The notes beneath the pieces were generated by a model. It searched no databases and was not told where the DNA came from. It worked only from the letters and a program-made list of their open reading frames with translations. Positions 11,971 to 23,013 of a stretch of DNA of 64,000 bases are shown piece by piece. A program made the position numbers and the translations under genes. The stretch covers positions 30,354 through 94,353 of the forward strand of contig JAKUCV010003693.1 in the NCBI GenBank assembly GCA_028386065.3, written 5' to 3'. Each line of letters begins with the position of its first letter. Position 1 is the stretch's first letter. Source of the DNA: Turnera subulata. Taxonomy: Eukaryota > Streptophyta > Magnoliopsida > Malpighiales > Passifloraceae.

Positions 11971-12996
11971 CTATATCTTCTCGAGTTTTGTCTCGTACCT
12001 GAAGTCATAGAGACACACCCCAGTGTAGGTTCCGTCATCCGAGTCATTGCTTATCTGGGCCTCGTTAGCCAGAGTATCCCGCCGAGTGTAGGAGAAAGGG
12101 ACATCAAACGTGGCCTTGGTGCCTTTGAGAATGACTGTCACCCTTGTATTTGGAGGAACAACAACCTTGTAAGTTGTCGTCACATTCTTATATGTTGTTT
12201 CCACAGTTGTTCCAAACTGGTATGCCCCACTAAACTGATTCCCTGACGAAGAAATGTTCCCGTTGATGATGACAGGAATCGGAGAAGTGAAGTTGGCTAT
12301 GATCGCATCGGAGTTTGACGAATCGCTGCCCAATTTCCAGGTACTGCTTTCACTCCTGTGTTCGTGGTATAGCTCCACCTTTTTTTCTTGACTAGAGTTT
12401 TCCAAGTTATCGGCAATTCCTGTGGCCACGTCAACGGTGGTTCGGATATCTTTGTTGGACATAGCATCCTTGAACCCGAATTGGACACCCGAGATTTCCC
12501 TGGAGACGGGACCCAAATCCGTGACTGTGAAGACATCTCCTTCCCCCCCGGCAGCATCTTTTTCTGCTGCAATCAAGCAACAGTAATAGGTCTCGTGTTC
12601 GTTCCATGGGCGCACGCAATGCCCTGACTGGACATGGATGAGTTGAATCGTTTTGGCATCACCATCATTTCCAGCCAAGATGGGCTTGAACAAGGTGCAA
12701 GTCCACTTGGAATTGTCTTCATCCGGTTCATCGGCTTCTGCAGCTACCAACCATTGGTCTGGGTTCAACCTCCTCAGGAATTTGTTGTTCTGAGAAGACT
12801 TCAAGTGCACCAGGCCGCCTCCTCCGGCCTTGGCTGCCTCCGCTTCAAACACCGTCGCTTGTTTCACGTCCGCCGCTGAGGGTCTGAGTAAAACATGCAC
12901 TTCTGAACGTGGTCCTTCTTCATCGTAGATGAAGGCCAAGTGTTTGTTGTTGTAGTGTGATTTGAGTGCGAAATATTTCGGGAACGAGACTGCCAT
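11971..12996 (-). CDS. Amaranthin-like lectin fused to an aerolysin-like pore-forming domain
   Basis: This is a single uninterrupted 341-residue frame. Residues ~1-160 look like an agglutinin (amaranthin) domain, with an N-terminal FPKYFALKSHYNNKHLAF and a beta-trefoil texture containing FLRRLNPDQWLVAAE. Residues ~165-341 resemble the aerolysin/toxin-ETX fold: long Ser/Thr-rich amphipathic strands (DAIIANFTSPIPVIING, then a TTVETTYKNVTTTYKVVVPP strand pair), a membrane-hairpin-like Ser/Gly stretch (~246-265) and a C-terminal YDFRYETKLE strand. Proteins with this architecture occur in flax, cucumber and apple relatives and are stress-linked lectins. Natterin-like proteins are the animal analogues. 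There is no signal peptide, so it is probably cytosolic/nuclear like other amaranthin lectins. A TATA-like box lies about 90 bp upstream of the ATG. Sugar specificity and pore activity are inferred from the family only. Confidence 0.85.
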   Translation of the reverse strand: MAVSFPKYFALKSHYNNKHLAFIYDEEGPRSEVHVLLRPSAADVKQATVFEAEAAKAGGGGLVHLKSSQNNKFLRRLNPDQWLVAAEADEPDEDNSKWTCTLFKPILAGNDGDAKTIQLIHVQSGHCVRPWNEHETYYCCLIAAEKDAAGGEGDVFTVTDLGPVSREISGVQFGFKDAMSNKDIRTTVDVATGIADNLENSSQEKKVELYHEHRSESSTWKLGSDSSNSDAIIANFTSPIPVIINGNISSSGNQFSGAYQFGTTVETTYKNVTTTYKVVVPPNTRVTVILKGTKATFDVPFSYTRRDTLANEAQISNDSDDGTYTGVCLYDFRYETKLEKI

Positions 12997-13082
12997 GTTG
13001 GTGATACGTAGTATGTTTTTTTTTTGTAAGTGGTATAATGATAATGTTTAGTTGTTTGTGCAGACCCCAAGGTTCTCTGCTC

Positions 13083-13092
13083 CTTATAAAGA
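13083..13092 (-). promoter_or_regulatory. TATA-like box of the lectin-aerolysin gene
   Basis: On the minus strand this reads TTTATAAGGA, about 90 bp before the ATG at 12996. That leaves a short 5' leader of roughly 55-60 nt. It is the best core-promoter match nearby. Confidence 0.5.
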
Positions 13093-13099
13093 AAACAAT

Positions 13100-14825
13100 A
13101 ACCATCTACTTGCTCTTCCTGTTTTAATTTAATAATCCTTACTTTACACCAAAAAGAAAAAAAAATATTTAGTAAGGCATCCTTACTGTCACCAACTCAC
13201 AAATCACAACCTTGTTAAAAGAATCTGTAAAGAAAATTACTCCCACCAATTATACACGGAAGGGGAAATAAAATAACACCTAAGACATCAACGTCCAAGG
13301 AGCCGGACTAGATGTATACTGCAGTGTTAAAGTCTTGGCTCCACAACAGTCCCTAAAAGGGTTGAACAAGCTTATACATACTTACTTTTGATTTAATAAA
13401 GCTTTCATCGTTTTATGAAAAAGAAAGATGGGAATTTGGAGATTTTCGTGTCAAAATTATTATTTAATTAATTTTCTTAAAAACGAAAGAAAACAATTCA
13501 ATACTCATGATTTTCATATTAAAAACATGTGCTTTTTATTATTTACATATGCTTGGTAGCTTAATTTATTGAATTAAATTTTGTTATTTTAAAAAATAGT
13601 CATTATATTCATAAAAGAATTATAAGTGTGCACCCGTCTTTTGATGGTATCTATCTAGATAATATTTATGGGTCAGGCCATAAAAATATGAGTAATGTGA
13701 TACTTAAAGCGATATTTTTTATACTAAATTTAAGCAATATAAGGCCGGAAAGGTATAATTAATTAGTAAGCTAACTAGAATTACATAAGAAAATGAACAA
13801 AAATAAGTACAACATTAAAAAATTTACGAATTGACCTCAAGTCCTTTATAAATAGACTTTGTACCCTCATTTTGAAAAAAGAGCAATCCACCGTGATTTT
13901 TCTACATTCCTCCCAAACCATTACTGCTACATTTCATTTCTACATTATATACTCGTCTTTGTTATATATGTAAAACAGAAAACATATTAAGTATTTAAAC
14001 CGATAAGAACAAATAATATTATTAACCTGAAAAGATAATTTTGCCGAGAAACACGTGACCTTGTGTCAGGGTGTTCTATAATTTTAGAAAGTGGGTGCTT
14101 TAGTACTTTCAAAATAAATATTAAAACTGACGAGGACATGAGGGTGCTTTATCCTCTAATGAGTAGTATATTAGTATTATATGATAATATACTAGTAATA
14201 ATTACAACTTGTGCATGCGGACGTTGTAGTATGCTAAAGTTTGGGTCAAGAAAAACGATTTCAGAATAAAGTATTCAAAATTTCCCATCAAAAAGTTAAT
14301 ACATTTATATCTGATAATATTTAATATTAAACTGAGAAGATCATAAAGTTTCTCGAGATACATGTGGTCTGTGGGTGCTTCTACGGTTCTACTTCCAAAA
14401 GAACCATGCAAACCCACAATAACACTTGATACTAAAACTGAAAAGACTATTTCGCCGAGAGACAAGTGACCAACGTGTTCTTTTGTTTTTAGAGAGCGGA
14501 TGCTTTTTATTTTCAAAAGAAACAATTAAAGTGACGGGGGTGCTTATCCTCTGATGAGGATCGAGCTCAGATGCTTTTATTCTGAATGATTGTTCCACAC
14601 TCTGTATATACAAATTCTTGTCGACAAAACCCGTGGACGCATATAAATAGTACAAAATTTCAATTAAAAAATACATATTCATCTATTGTCTTTTTAAAAA
14701 AAATGTCATGTTTATCCATTTATTTTTTTGGTGAATAAACGGGGCCAAGTTTGAAGCCCATATTATAAGAATCAACTAAAGCATAAACGAGGCCATGAAA
14801 TGCCCCTCAAGTACTCATCCACAAA
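13100..14825. other. Upstream intergenic region with a locally repeated block
   Basis: This is AT-rich DNA with no coding region. A block containing 'gccgaga.aca.gtgacc' then 'gggtgctt', TTTTCAAAA and 'atcctct.atgag' occurs at about 14040-14165 and again at about 14452-14565. A shorter version is at about 14350-14400. The first copy contains CACGTG (G-box core) at 14052-14057. Related sequence is seen near 38140-38210 and 51605-51650, so this is probably a dispersed repeat. Confidence 0.5.
13845..13856 (+). promoter_or_regulatory. Orphan TATA box
   Basis: TTTATAAATAGA is an excellent plant TATA match. It is followed by a pyrimidine-rich, leader-like stretch (about 13900-13960), but no coding frame follows. 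It could be the leftover promoter of a lost gene or a transposon promoter. It points away from the lectin gene. Confidence 0.35.
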
Positions 14826-14964
14826 GACAGAACTACAAAAGGAAGGGAGGGACTGAATCAAAAACTTGTAACTGCAACAGCTGACCAGAGGCAGCATTAG
14901 CAAGGGCGTCTACAAGCCGATTACCCTTGCCCGATAAGTGTGTGTGACTAGAACTTGAACTTGC
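14826..14964 (-). pseudogene. LINE RNase H tail fragment, reverse orientation
   Basis: Read on the minus strand, one frame gives SHTHLSGKGNRLVDALAN followed by AASGQLLQL. This resembles the C-terminal end of a plant LINE RNase H domain (GN..AD.LAN motif). The plus-strand LINE below begins directly next to it, so two unrelated LINE pieces abut head to tail-reversed. Confidence 0.6.
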
Positions 14965-15006
14965 CAATCCCTGCTTCTGGCCTCGCATTGCTCATCGGCC
15001 AAGCGA

Positions 15007-15830
15007 ATGGCGCCACCGGCGGTGACCATGCAACAGTCTCGTCCGCCTGTGGAGGTAACTACAATGATTCCGCCAGTTATACCACCTCCTGTTCGAGAGG
15101 AGACTGCGAAGTTTGGTTCATGGATGAAAGTGACGAGGCAACCATGGGCACCAGCTCAACGTGATAAATCTAAAGGTGTCGGGGCACGAATTGCGCAAAT
15201 CCATTTGATTTGGGCTCGGCTACGGCTTTACTTAATGAGGTTATGCGTGATGCTCCTGAGGTGCCCACTTCCTCTGCCTCTGCTGGGGCTGTGATCTTTA
15301 AAGCTCCGGCTATAGAACAGGTACAGATTGTTAAGAAGAAGAGTCCAATGCATAAGTCTAAGGGTAGGCAGACAAGTGAAGTTAAAGCTACGGGTTCTCA
15401 CTCAGGTTTTGGGGGGGCGAAGGTGCGTGATGAGAGTATTGATTTGGAGAAGCTTAAGGTATCACTTTCTTACCCTAAGGCCATGCATGGCCATGCAAAA
15501 CCAGTTATTGTTTCTAAAGGTGTCTCTAGTGGGGATGACGTGATGGATTTCCAGGAAGAGGCTGCAGACAGTGTCCCACCATCTTTGAAGGGTAAGGGTC
15601 AGAATCTGAAAGTGGTTCCCACGGGTGATTTAGCTCCTCTTGAAGCAGGGATTGCCAAGCAGCTTCGTAGGGCTAATGTGCCTTTAATGCACCCGAACCT
15701 AGCTAAGGTTTCTGCACCAGCTGATGTTAAAACTCTGAGAGGTGTGTATGTAGGTGGTAACAAGGTCTGGTCGGAGGAATCTGGATCCTCGAAGGTGAGA
15801 GTAGAAATTTTGTTATGGATTTTCCTCTAA
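15007..15830 (+). pseudogene. LINE ORF1 C-terminal remnant
   Basis: The frame starting at 15007 contains FGSWMKVTR, matching the 'YG.WM.V.RR' motif that follows the zinc knuckle in plant LINE ORF1 proteins. It shifts frame near 15178-15210 and continues as a Lys/Ser/Val-rich tail to 15830. The N-terminal DUF4283 and zinc knuckle are missing. It normally binds LINE RNA. It ends 16 bp before ORF2. Confidence 0.65.
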
Positions 15831-15846
15831 CTTTTAATGGATAGGT

Positions 15847-17325
15847 TTGAATTATTTGTCATGGAATTGCCAAGGAGTGAAGAGCGAGTTGTTCTCGAGC
15901 TCCTTCAGGGATATTATTCAGCAACATAAAGTTCATTTAGCAGTCATTCTGGAACCGCGGATTAGCGGTACTACAGCAGAGCATGTTATTCGCTTGTTAG
16001 GATTTCAGGGTTGGGTGCGCGAGGATGCACGCGGTTTTGCTGGTGGGATTTGGGTTTTGTGGAGGCCTGAGTTTCTCACTGTGTCCGTGGAGCAGAGGTT
16101 TTCACAGTTTCTTCATGTTCGGGTTACTCCTCACGGGAAGGCACCTTTTCTTCTTACTGTTGTCTATGCTAGTCCTTCTGAGAGTAGACAGAGTGCTTTG
16201 TGGCCAAGGTTGGTCTCACTTAGTGCCCGAATACAGGAACCTTGGGTACTCAAGGGGGATTTTAATGTTACTGCTCACCCTGATGAGAAGGGGGTGACTA
16301 TAAAACTTAATCGGTTGGTGCAATTTTGAGATTGGATGGGGGAGTGTGGGCTCATAGATTTGGGGTTTAAAGAACCCCATTTTACTTGGTTTCGGGGTAT
16401 GCTTCACAGAAGACTGGATAGGATGCTAGCAAATGATAGTTGGCGGGCTCGCTTTGATGATGCTTCTGTTTTCCACCTTCTGCAGGTGAAATCGAATCAT
16501 AGGCCTTTGTTACTTCGGGAATTGACGCATAGTCAGGGTTTGGGAACTCCTCGTCCGTTCAGGTTTCAGGCGGTATGGCTTACTCATTCACAGTTTTCTA
16601 GTTTGGTCCGTGATGCATGGCAATATAGTGGTATTATGGTTAATACAATCGCTAATTTTTGTGAGGCTGTTCAGCTGTGGAATAAGCAATGCTTTGGTAA
16701 TGTGTTTTATCAGAAATGACGCTTGCTCCAGCGTCTCTAACGGGTGGAGTTGGCTTTGGATTGTCAGCCAAATCGATACTTGCGGTAGTTGGAGTCCAAA
16801 CTCCGCTTGGAATATGAACAAAACCTTGATTGTGAGGAGTTAGTATGGATGCAAAAGTCACGGTGTAAATAGCTTCAGCATGGGGATCACAATACTCACT
16901 TTTTTTACCTGACCACTAAGGTGAGAAGGAAGAAGAATCTTATAGAGGCCCTCAAATATCTGTGCAGTCTCATACGGATGGTTGTGCAGTTCTTCTCTCA
17001 TTTGTATGCGGAGGAGGGAGCTCAGAACTCACCGCCCTTTCGAGGAGGATTTCCGAGAGTGGATGCAGATTTGTTAGAAGGTTTGAATAAGGAGGTTACC
17101 TTGGAGGAGGTATGGCAGGCAGTTTTTTATATAGGGGCTTTGAAGGCTCCAGGTCCGGATGGATTGCATGCTCTATTTTACCAGAGGCAATAGGGTTTGA
17201 TTGTTGAAGATGTCCTTCATTTTGTGCGGGAGGCCTTTACCTATCAGAAACTGGACCCTACAGTAAATGATACCCTTATTGTGCTATACCTAAGGTGGAT
17301 CATCCATTGCATATTTCACAATTTC
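15847..17325 (+). pseudogene. LINE ORF2 remnant (endonuclease, partial RT)
   Basis: It starts MNYLSWNCQGVKSE, the usual EEP-endonuclease opening. Conserved elements follow: ILEPRISG, WVLKGDFNVTAHPDEK and LIDLGF..PHFTWFRG..RRLDRMLAN, then a SNHRPLL that replaces the usual SDH(R/C)P (Asp to Asn at the catalytic SDH motif). In-frame stops lie at 16327-16329 and 16717-16719, with more near 16735-16790. The frame shifts before the 16921-17193 segment. RT motifs with the catalytic YADD-type box are absent. Confidence 0.85.
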
Positions 17326-18210
17326 AACATTATAACGATATGCCGATAACGACACATGGATATAAATCCGGACAATATAACGGCATAGTGTTGGTGATTT
17401 GCTAAAATAATTTTGTCATCGTAACGTTACGATGGAAACCCGAAGCGAACCTTAGACGGAGGGAGAGATAGAGCTCTAACCAGCAAAAAGATAGTTAGTA
17501 AGACAACAGCTCCCGAATTCGATCTTAGAGGGGGACAAGTGAGGTAGAAGAGGGCGAATATCAAACCCTTTATTTTCAACTTAGAGCGGGACAGGGGGAG
17601 AAAGAAAAGTGCAAAGACGTGCATTAAGGAGCGTGGCTCCTTGGGTGAGGAAAAATGAAGGGAGGAACCCCCTATTTATAGCCTTAGGCCATGACACTCT
17701 TGTAATTCATTAAATCTAAAATGTGTGGTTACTGGCTTCAGGCAAAAAAGATGTTTCTTCAAAAAGGGACCCACCGGGGCCTTGGAAAATTTCCAAATAT
17801 TCTTGGAGACACTACTGCATGAGTTCTAAAGGGTTTTTGAGAAAAATGGAGCGTGATTTTGAAGAGAAACGCATTTTCTAAAAACTTTTGAAACATTACC
17901 CGGGTAGCAGTCCTAGTCACGATCAAATTCTTGTAAAATAAAGACGGGGCCTGCCCAGGTCTTAAAAAGTTTCCACAAAACGCAAAATGATGGAATTTCT
18001 TTTGCTCTACACTCCCGTTGCAAAAAAACTATTTGAAAAATGGATAAATAAATTTTTTTTAGCAAAAATCCCGAAAATGCCATTGATTTGCGCGCACCGT
18101 TTTAAGAAAATCCAAATCGAACCCTTCGGGTGCCTGGAAAATTCTGAAAATTTTTTTAAGGTGTGTCATACCCTGAAAAAGATGATCACAGGAAATTATT
18201 GGTCAAACTT
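17326..18210 (-). other. Old LTR-like or promoter-like sequence (left part)
   Basis: On the minus strand there is a strong TATA (GGCTATAAATAGG, 17671-17683) followed by a C/T-rich leader and AATAAAGGG about 110 bp later. This resembles the promoter-to-poly(A) order of an LTR. The sequence is interrupted by the solo LTR at 18211 and continues at about 21627-21860. The family is not identified; a Tat/Ogre-like LTR is one possibility. Confidence 0.35.
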
Positions 18211-18558
18211 TGAAACGCCCGTGTCCCAATTTATTAATATGAGTTATAAATTAATTATAGATTGACCAAATTGCCCTTATCATTCCCGGGACACCCGTAT
18301 CCCAAATTATTCATTAAAGAATATACATCATGTGAAGTGACCAAAATGCCCTTCTACCCGGGATACAATATCAACGACATAATCAATGAACAATTGCACA
18401 ACAAATTACACAACAACGAGTATGCAGCGGAAGACTAAACATAAGATAACATGTATGCAGTGAACTCTATGGATCCGACCCGAGGAGAGGAAAGCACCGC
18501 CACCTGCTGACATGCTCATCTGATCATCGATCAGCTAACCTGTGTAAAACTGTGAGGG

Positions 18559-18582
18559 GGTGAGACCAACCACTGTCTCACC
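18559..18582 (-). other. Hairpin variant in the solo LTR
   Basis: GGTGAGAC and GTCTCACC form an 8-bp stem with an 8-base loop. It occupies the place of the 21-bp hairpin seen in the other LTR families (about 350 bp from the LTR 3' end), but the loop differs and the stem is longer. This suggests that the pairing, rather than the loop, is conserved in this branch. Confidence 0.65.
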
Positions 18583-19623
18583 GCAGACAAATAAACCAAT
18601 AATATACAAAACAAATCAACTACAAGTACACCGGCAATGGGCATTAACAAACACAATGCACAACACAATTCATAATATACAACACAAGTCATCACCAGAC
18701 TTCAACCATCACTTATCGTTACTTATCTTATTATTCTTGTTATTAGGTTTAAATATTATATTAGGGCCCTCTACTGTGTGCGTCGAGCTCGGTCCCGTCT
18801 CATGAGACAACCAGGCATAAGCCCAAATAAACCAGGCACGAAGCCCAAACATATCCATAGAGAGAGAGAGAGACAGAGAGAAAGAGGGAGGTAGAAAGGG
18901 GGAGATAGAAAGAGGGAGGTAGAACCGGCCATCACAGGCCCACATGCTAAACCGCATGCCATCCCGAGGGGTATTACTTCCCGCTCGAACCAACCGGTCA
19001 ACAGCCCCACAGTAGAATTATAATAGTATTTAATTCACAATTATCCTTTAAGAATTGTACCATACGTTATTTCAAACATGGTTGTGTGGATTTAACCTCT
19101 TAATCTCAAATCCGGGCCTCCAGCACACAATCCACCACACAACCACAAAACCATATATCACATTATTTAACACACAAAACAACTCATGCACGACAGGCAT
19201 ATTATATCACACTGGTACACAGTTCACAAATCATGCACACTGCATCAGAAATATCACCAACATAACACACTCGCAGATAGCAACATCAGCACATCAGACA
19301 AGCATGCATACAGCATTCAAGACCAACAATTAATACCACTTTATAAATCAAGACAGTTAACCGAGCATTGTAGGCAGTAATGCATACAAAGGTTTATAAG
19401 TCCTCACCTGGGCCATAATAGTTGTCTTGAAAGCCGAAGCCTCGTTCCGTCTCAACAATCTCATGTCCTTAACCTCCTATGAACATATATACCATATAAG
19501 ATATTTATTTACGGAAAACAAATCAAATACATGCCAATGATATCGTCTTAAGCTTTAATCGTACACTAGGCCCGTTACTAAGAAACCCAGGTCTAAACCC
19601 AAAATTCAAATCCAATTTATACC

Positions 19624-19868
19624 TGGGCCTAAGGCCCACATCATAAGAACCCTTTGGGCCTAAAGCCCATCTTAAAATAATATCCATTTATTGGGCCTAA
19701 AGCACATTCCCCAAAACCATTGGGCCTAAAACCCATTTAAATTAGTTACATTTTATTGGGCCTAAAGCCCATCTCAATTACAAGCCATTGGGCCTAAAGC
19801 CCACTTTATTAGTCATTGGGCCTAAAAGCCCATATAGAATTAATATGACATTAATTGGGCCTAAGCCC
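19624..19868 (-). repeat. Array of short palindromes GGGCCTAAAGCCC
   Basis: About eight copies of TTGGGCCTAAAGCCCA and variants lie within 245 bp, spaced irregularly by AT-rich sequence. Each can fold into a short GGGC/GCCC hairpin. The LARD LTRs contain looser GGGCT..AGGCCCA pairs at 2024-2150 and 7555-7685. Confidence 0.85.
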
Positions 19869-21621
19869 GGCCTCTCACAATAATACTTTTATCGAACTCC
19901 CGAGCCCAAACATTTCTCGGCCTAATGGTTCTAAACGCGTCGGAAATATATTCCGGCCGCGCCACTCACAACCCGCACACCCGGTTTCCACTAAGTCCAT
20001 AACGTTTTAATACATTAATTAAATACATTTACACAACAAGACATGTACAAAATCTAATAACGGCCAACACCGAGAATTACCATGAAATGCCGAAAAAGAG
20101 ACTATGTCTTGCTGGAACAGCAACCCGAGCCTCGCCGGAAGAGTACCCGGGCCTCGCCGGAAAGTTCCCAAGCCTCGCCGGATTCCGGTATACCCTCGCC
20201 GGAAAATTCCACAACAACCAGAAACGAACCACAATCACACTACTGCCACAACCGGGAAAACCATTTCAACAATACAATAAACCAAGACTAATCGGGAGAA
20301 GGATTTGGAGTCACAGATGGTGCCGGAAAAGCTTACCGGAATATAGATTTGTTCTGGCCGGACCTAAACCCATTGCCAAGCCTCAAATCCTTACTCAAAG
20401 TCTCGGATCCTGCCAAGGAACTCTGACCCGAGAGGAACCACAACGGAAACCCCTCACCGCCGTCGACTAAAACCCGAGCCTTGCACCTTACTGCCCGGAG
20501 GAAACCCGCTCCAGCAACACAACCATCAATAGCAGTCACGCACCCGTCGCTGTGAACCACTAAGCACCAGCCATCGGCGGCGATGGCGGCCCCAGACACC
20601 ACACATGGCTTGCACCAGTTCCCATCCACCGTTCACAGCCGCAACCCGAACACCTCAGCTCGCACACCCCCGTCAACGAACACCACAGTCGACAGAAGTA
20701 CCAAATGCCATCCACAAACCACCACACACACACAGCAACCCAAACACACAGAACCCGGTTAACAAATCAGTACTCATGGCTGCAAAGAACGGAGGCAGAA
20801 GAGAGAAGGGGAGTCAGAGCTTACCCGTCTAATGGCATCGCGACCTCGGCTCGACGACGACGGCTCCTCGTTGCGTCCAAGCCCGGCCCAACAACACCGG
20901 ACCAGCACCGCCAATGCCGTTCGCCACCGAGCCCAGATCGCGAACCAGCCCCGCCTCCTCCCTCAACCTGCACCGACGGCAACACGGAAAGAAAAGACGG
21001 ATCCGGCGGCGTCTCAACGGTAGCGGCTCGAAAGGAGGAAGGAGGCTACATGGTGGCGGCGTGGAGATGACGAAGATGAGAGGAAAGTGGAGAGAAAAGG
21101 GAGGAAACGGGGAGCAGAAACAAAATCGTGGGGAAGAGGTAGAGGGTGGCTGCCGAATTCGGTAGAGGAGAAGGAGAGAAAAGAAAGAGAGGAGAGGGAG
21201 AGAAGGAGATGGCTTTTATACCACCACTCTAGGGTTAGGGTTTCGTCAATAGCAAAACGACGTCATGTTGCTTCCAAACGGCGTCACTTCGTCTACAAGC
21301 CCCTCCCCTGGTCAACCTCAAAGTCAAAACGCATCCCTTTGTGTGTTTTAGGTTTTGGCTCTACCCAAAACTACGTAGTTTTAGTAAAAACTACACCCCA
21401 TCTTGTGTTTCACCACCAAAATACAATTAAACTCCAAAAGAAATCCAATTACGGTTTAGTTAACCATTAAATAAATTTTCCCAAAGAAAAGAAGAAGAAA
21501 TTGATAATAATCTTCTTGACCAAAAATCCTGGAAAATCCCGCAAGGGTAAAAATGAAAATTTAAATTCCGAAAGTTTTGAAAATTCCGAAAAAATAAATT
21601 AACGAAATTCGGGGCGTTACA

Positions 21622-21949
21622 AACTTCATTGACCACTGGCTTCAGTACAGCCTCCAGGCTATTTTGGACTTTTTTCCAAAAATTCTCAAAAAATTAACCT
21701 GACCATGAAAATTTTGGGTATACAATTAACAAATAGAAAGTTCGGAACATACGATTGACGCAAAGTGTATAATTTTAGTAGCAAATATATCCAAAATCCA
21801 GGTTGTAAAGTAGAAGTTACATTCACACCATAATAGTTTACTTCAGCAATTAGTCATAAAAAAGGCCATTAAAGTAGTTTCAGCCAAAATAAAGAGAGGT
21901 GAGCATTAAAGTAGTTGGGGCCAAAATAAAGAGTGGGACTCACCTCTAT
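21622..21949. other. Right part of the interrupted LTR-like sequence and a small duplication
   Basis: This continues the sequence broken at 18210 and has no gene. At about 21868-21938 a 36-38 bp unit (ATTAAAGTAGTT..GCCAAAATAAAGAG) is present twice in tandem. Confidence 0.5.
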
Positions 21950-22197
21950 GTAGTTGGTCCAAGTGGTAAGCAGCTTGATTTTGCTAAAATGAGGTCTCGG
22001 GTTCGAGTCTTCGTGTATACAGAAAATTCTTATTGAGAGACTCATAGACCATACCCAGTTGCGCAACCTGGGTCTAATCCGGATTAGTCGGGACAAAGTT
22101 CTGGATACCGGATGAAAAACCAAAAAAAATAAACTATTCGGATTAGTCGGGGCAAAGTTCCGGATACCAAATTTAAAACCAAAAAAAAATAAACTAA
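21950..22197 (+). mobile_element. tRNA-derived SINE with a duplicated tail
   Basis: It has pol III-type boxes: an A-box-like TTGGTCCAAGTGG (21954-21966) and a B-box GGTTCGAGTC (22010-22019). A tail of about 58 bp (GGATTAGTCGG..AAAGTT..GGATACC plus an A-rich end) is present twice in tandem (22081-22137, 22139-22196). The tail motif is shared with the second SINE at 51265-51460. Confidence 0.65.
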
Positions 22198-22230
22198 AAA
22201 GTTTAATGCAAGATGCCAAAGGGTTGTGAG

Positions 22231-22739
22231 CAGTGGCGGATCCAAAAATATTTTTCAGTACAGGCAATTTATTATTTAATTATTATATATATAGAATCAA
22301 AGAATTATTTAATAATAAAAAAAGAATGAATATTGCTCCTTCGATTGATATAAACCATAAACTAACCAGTTCATCAATTATGAACCATTCAACTTAATCT
22401 AAAAGTTAAAATTAAATATTAAAATTAATTTTTTGTAAATCATATTTTAAATTTTTATGTCACTTTTTGTAAAATAAAAATCCTTAAATATACAAATGGT
22501 AACTTTCTCACTAATATATAATTGATTCTTTCTAAGCACAAACCTAATTAAATTTATTTTTTAAGTATTAATGAAGCAACGTAATTATCTTAGAAAAATC
22601 TTTATGGTTATTATATTTTAGAACATTGTTTCATGTAACTTTCTATTTCCAATAGAATTTTTTTAACATAGAAAATAATAAAATCATTACTAGATGTATT
22701 ATCCAAAGCAATTGTAATCAGATATATAGTTATGAAAAT
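22231..22739 (+). mobile_element. hAT-type element left end, interrupted by a LINE
   Basis: It starts CAGTGGCGGATCCA, the same terminal sequence as the hAT element at 62903, and continues TTTTTCAGT.C.GGCAA in both. The adjacent 8 bp are GTTGTGAG. After about 500 bp of AT-rich sequence the LINE insertion at 22740 begins. The right end was not found, so length and autonomy are unknown. Confidence 0.55.
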
Positions 22740-23013
22740 TATGCTTACCAACCCTTTAATCAAATATACAACTAAGTTTCCCTGTTATAAAATAGAAACT
22801 TCTCCCGTGTTTTACGGGTTTCTCTCTCGTTTCTTGTGAGTTTTCTCTCCCTCTTTTAGGGTTTTCTCCTCGCTAGGATTTTTTCTCCCTTCTCTTTTAG
22901 GGGTTTGGGATTGTTTTTTGGGTGGATTTCTTGTGTTTTTATATCGATATTGTCACCGGGATCTGTTTCTTTCGGCATCGCTATACCCTTAGGGCCCCGA
23001 TTTCTAAGATCGT

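Larger units (their letters stand above)
14965..17325 (+). mobile_element. Truncated plant L1-type LINE (ORF1 part, EN, start of RT)
   Basis: The order is ORF1 C-terminal part, ORF2 endonuclease, then a broken region and the N-terminal RT linker (LKAPGPDGLHALFYQ). It stops at about 17320, within the conserved '..LIPKV..P..ISQFRPI' stretch, before the RT catalytic motifs. Stops and frameshifts are frequent. No target duplication or poly(A) tail was found, so it is a fragment. Confidence 0.85.
18211..21621 (-). mobile_element. Solo LTR (3411 bp) of a chromovirus-type Ty3 element
   Basis: On the minus strand it starts TGTAACGCCCCGAATTTCG (ending at 21621) and ends GGGCGTTTCA (at 18211). It is flanked by AACTT on both sides (18206-18210, 21622-21626). 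There is no internal domain or second LTR, so it is a solo LTR formed by recombination between the two LTRs. It has the GGTGAGAC/GTCTCACC hairpin variant (18559-18582), a GGGCC/GGCCC array and a GC-rich, low-complexity zone (about 20080-21200). Open frames in that zone are compositional. Confidence 0.88.

Noticed and set aside
14955..15294. A host gene starting MNLPIPASG at 14955
   Set aside because: It overlaps the LINE ORF1 remnant in another frame and has no independent support.
20605..21470. Plus-strand frames in the solo LTR
   Set aside because: Pro/Ser/Arg-rich frames in a GC-rich LTR part with no domain; they shift between copies of the family.
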